Source of the DNA: Anaerolineae bacterium
GTDB lineage: Bacteria; Chloroflexota; Anaerolineae; UBA3071
NCBI GenBank assembly: GCA_029907105.1
Contig: JARYMM010000008.1
Coordinates: 1 to 64,000 of the forward strand
Direction: 5' to 3'
Length of the DNA: 64,000 nt
Shown here: piece after piece, positions 63,556-64,000 of the stretch
Layout of the letters: each line of letters opens with the position of its first letter
Position numbering within the stretch: position 1 is the first letter of the stretch
Made by a program: the position numbers and the translations under genes
The notes under the pieces: generated by a model
Databases searched by the model: none
Told to the model about the DNA's origin: nothing
Seen by the model: the letters and a program-made list of their open reading frames with translations, nothing else

Positions 63556-64000
63556 CTAACGATACCGCATGCCCCCGGAAAAACGCAGGTCTATCAGTTG
63601 GGGACGCTGTCCTGTGGCCAGGAGGTCCTCCTCTAACCTGAGCAGGACCTGCACCTTGTAGGGCAACTCTTCGCCATATCCCAAGGCCACCTGCCACCCG
63701 TGCGGGCTTTGGAAGAACAGCCCCCACTGACGATCGTAGCGAAACTGGGTGATCTCCGGCAGGCTGTCGGCGACGAGCAGGATGCCCTCTACAAGGGCTG
63801 TTTTCAGCCTCGGTGGCTCGCGGCCGTCGGCGGCGCGTCCCTCGTCGTCTATGAGCAGAAGGGGAGGTCGCTGTCCTTCCAGCGGTGTCAGAACGACGCC
63901 CTCGTCGTCAACCCAGAATTCCTGGGCGCCGACCCGCCACACCAGCCGGGGCACCCGCTCCGTCACTTCGATGACCACCCGGTGCGGCACCTGGCAATGA
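63556..64000 (-). CDS. ftsQ: FtsQ/DivIB-like division protein, C-terminal part
   Basis: The frame is open to the window edge. At least 148 residues: the end of a POTRA-like domain (VVIEVTERVPRLVWRV) and a beta domain (EFWVDDEGVVLTPLEG, LRLEEDLLATGQRPQLIDLRFSGGMRYR) in the FtsQ pattern. The N-terminal membrane helix is outside the window. It precedes ftsA by 35 bases, the usual dcw order. Confidence 0.85.
   Translation of the reverse strand, partial: HCQVPHRVVIEVTERVPRLVWRVGAQEFWVDDEGVVLTPLEGQRPPLLLIDDEGRAADGREPPRLKTALVEGILLVADSLPEITQFRYDRQWGLFFQSPHGWQVALGYGEELPYKVQVLLRLEEDLLATGQRPQLIDLRFSGGMRYR

Overview
This is a high-GC bacterial chromosome segment, most like a member of the Chloroflexota (Anaerolineae or Caldilineae type). 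That placement is an inference from gene content and style. Secreted proteins carry long Thr-Pro stalks and a recurring YLPLV-like motif. There is a B12-dependent (class II) ribonucleotide reductase with NrdR and a deoxynucleoside kinase, a phosphofructokinase with the PPi-type GGDD motif, and an ftsQ-ftsA-ftsZ cluster. I see no rRNA, tRNA, CRISPR array, prophage or transposase gene.

Layout. 1-11.2 kb (minus strand): a glycoside-hydrolase-like/PGRP fusion cut by the window edge, an MFS transporter, an aminotransferase, a thiolase, an M29-like aminopeptidase, an MBL hydrolase coupled to pyrophosphatase, a membrane-anchored gluzincin peptidase, and a lepB-deoC-small-ORF operon behind a clear promoter. 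11.7-19.7 kb (plus): two giant secreted proteins. The first is a beta-helix protein broken by three frameshifts. The second is an intact FG-GAP/YVTN propeller protein. 19.7-23.7 kb (minus): asparaginase, a WecA-like transferase, an orphan antitoxin-like gene and asnS. 24-31.3 kb (plus): a DUF4139 protein, a TPR lipoprotein, an M28 peptidase, an NTP transferase and a PAP2 phosphatase. 31.2-41.7 kb (minus): a nucleotidyltransferase, a membrane protein bracketed by MITE-like ends, and a complete sugar import and catabolism operon (binding protein, ATPase, two permeases, FGGY kinase, class II aldolase, GH-like lipoprotein). 42-47.8 kb: ABM and CoA-transferase genes, a VapBC-type pair, an XdhC protein, phosphofructokinase and LMW-PTP. 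47.9-49.7 kb: a subtilase. 49.8-56.3 kb (minus): a duplicated-domain lipoprotein, the ylm-type cluster (DUF167, YggT, YggS, PgeF), a B12-binding-type radical SAM protein, a DUF218 protein and an AbrB/PIN pair. 56.9-64 kb (minus): the deoxynucleotide module (dNK, nrdJ, nrdR with two NrdR boxes 15 bp apart) and ftsZ-ftsA-ftsQ.

The most unusual content is the repeats, not any single gene. (1) A 28-bp perfect palindrome (GTAGGGGC...GCCCCTAC) occurs five times; one copy lies in the coding start of nrdJ and one is nested inside a MITE whose other copies show the unoccupied state. (2) A MITE-like family of about 130-260 bp has three copies, one with an 8-bp target duplication. (3) Many short 'word-repeat' patches, each built from a different degenerate 6-11 nt word and often from two complementary arms, sit between genes and also in frame inside genes (radical SAM protein, pgeF, xdhC). 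Promoters found by eye share an extended -10, TGCTATAAT.
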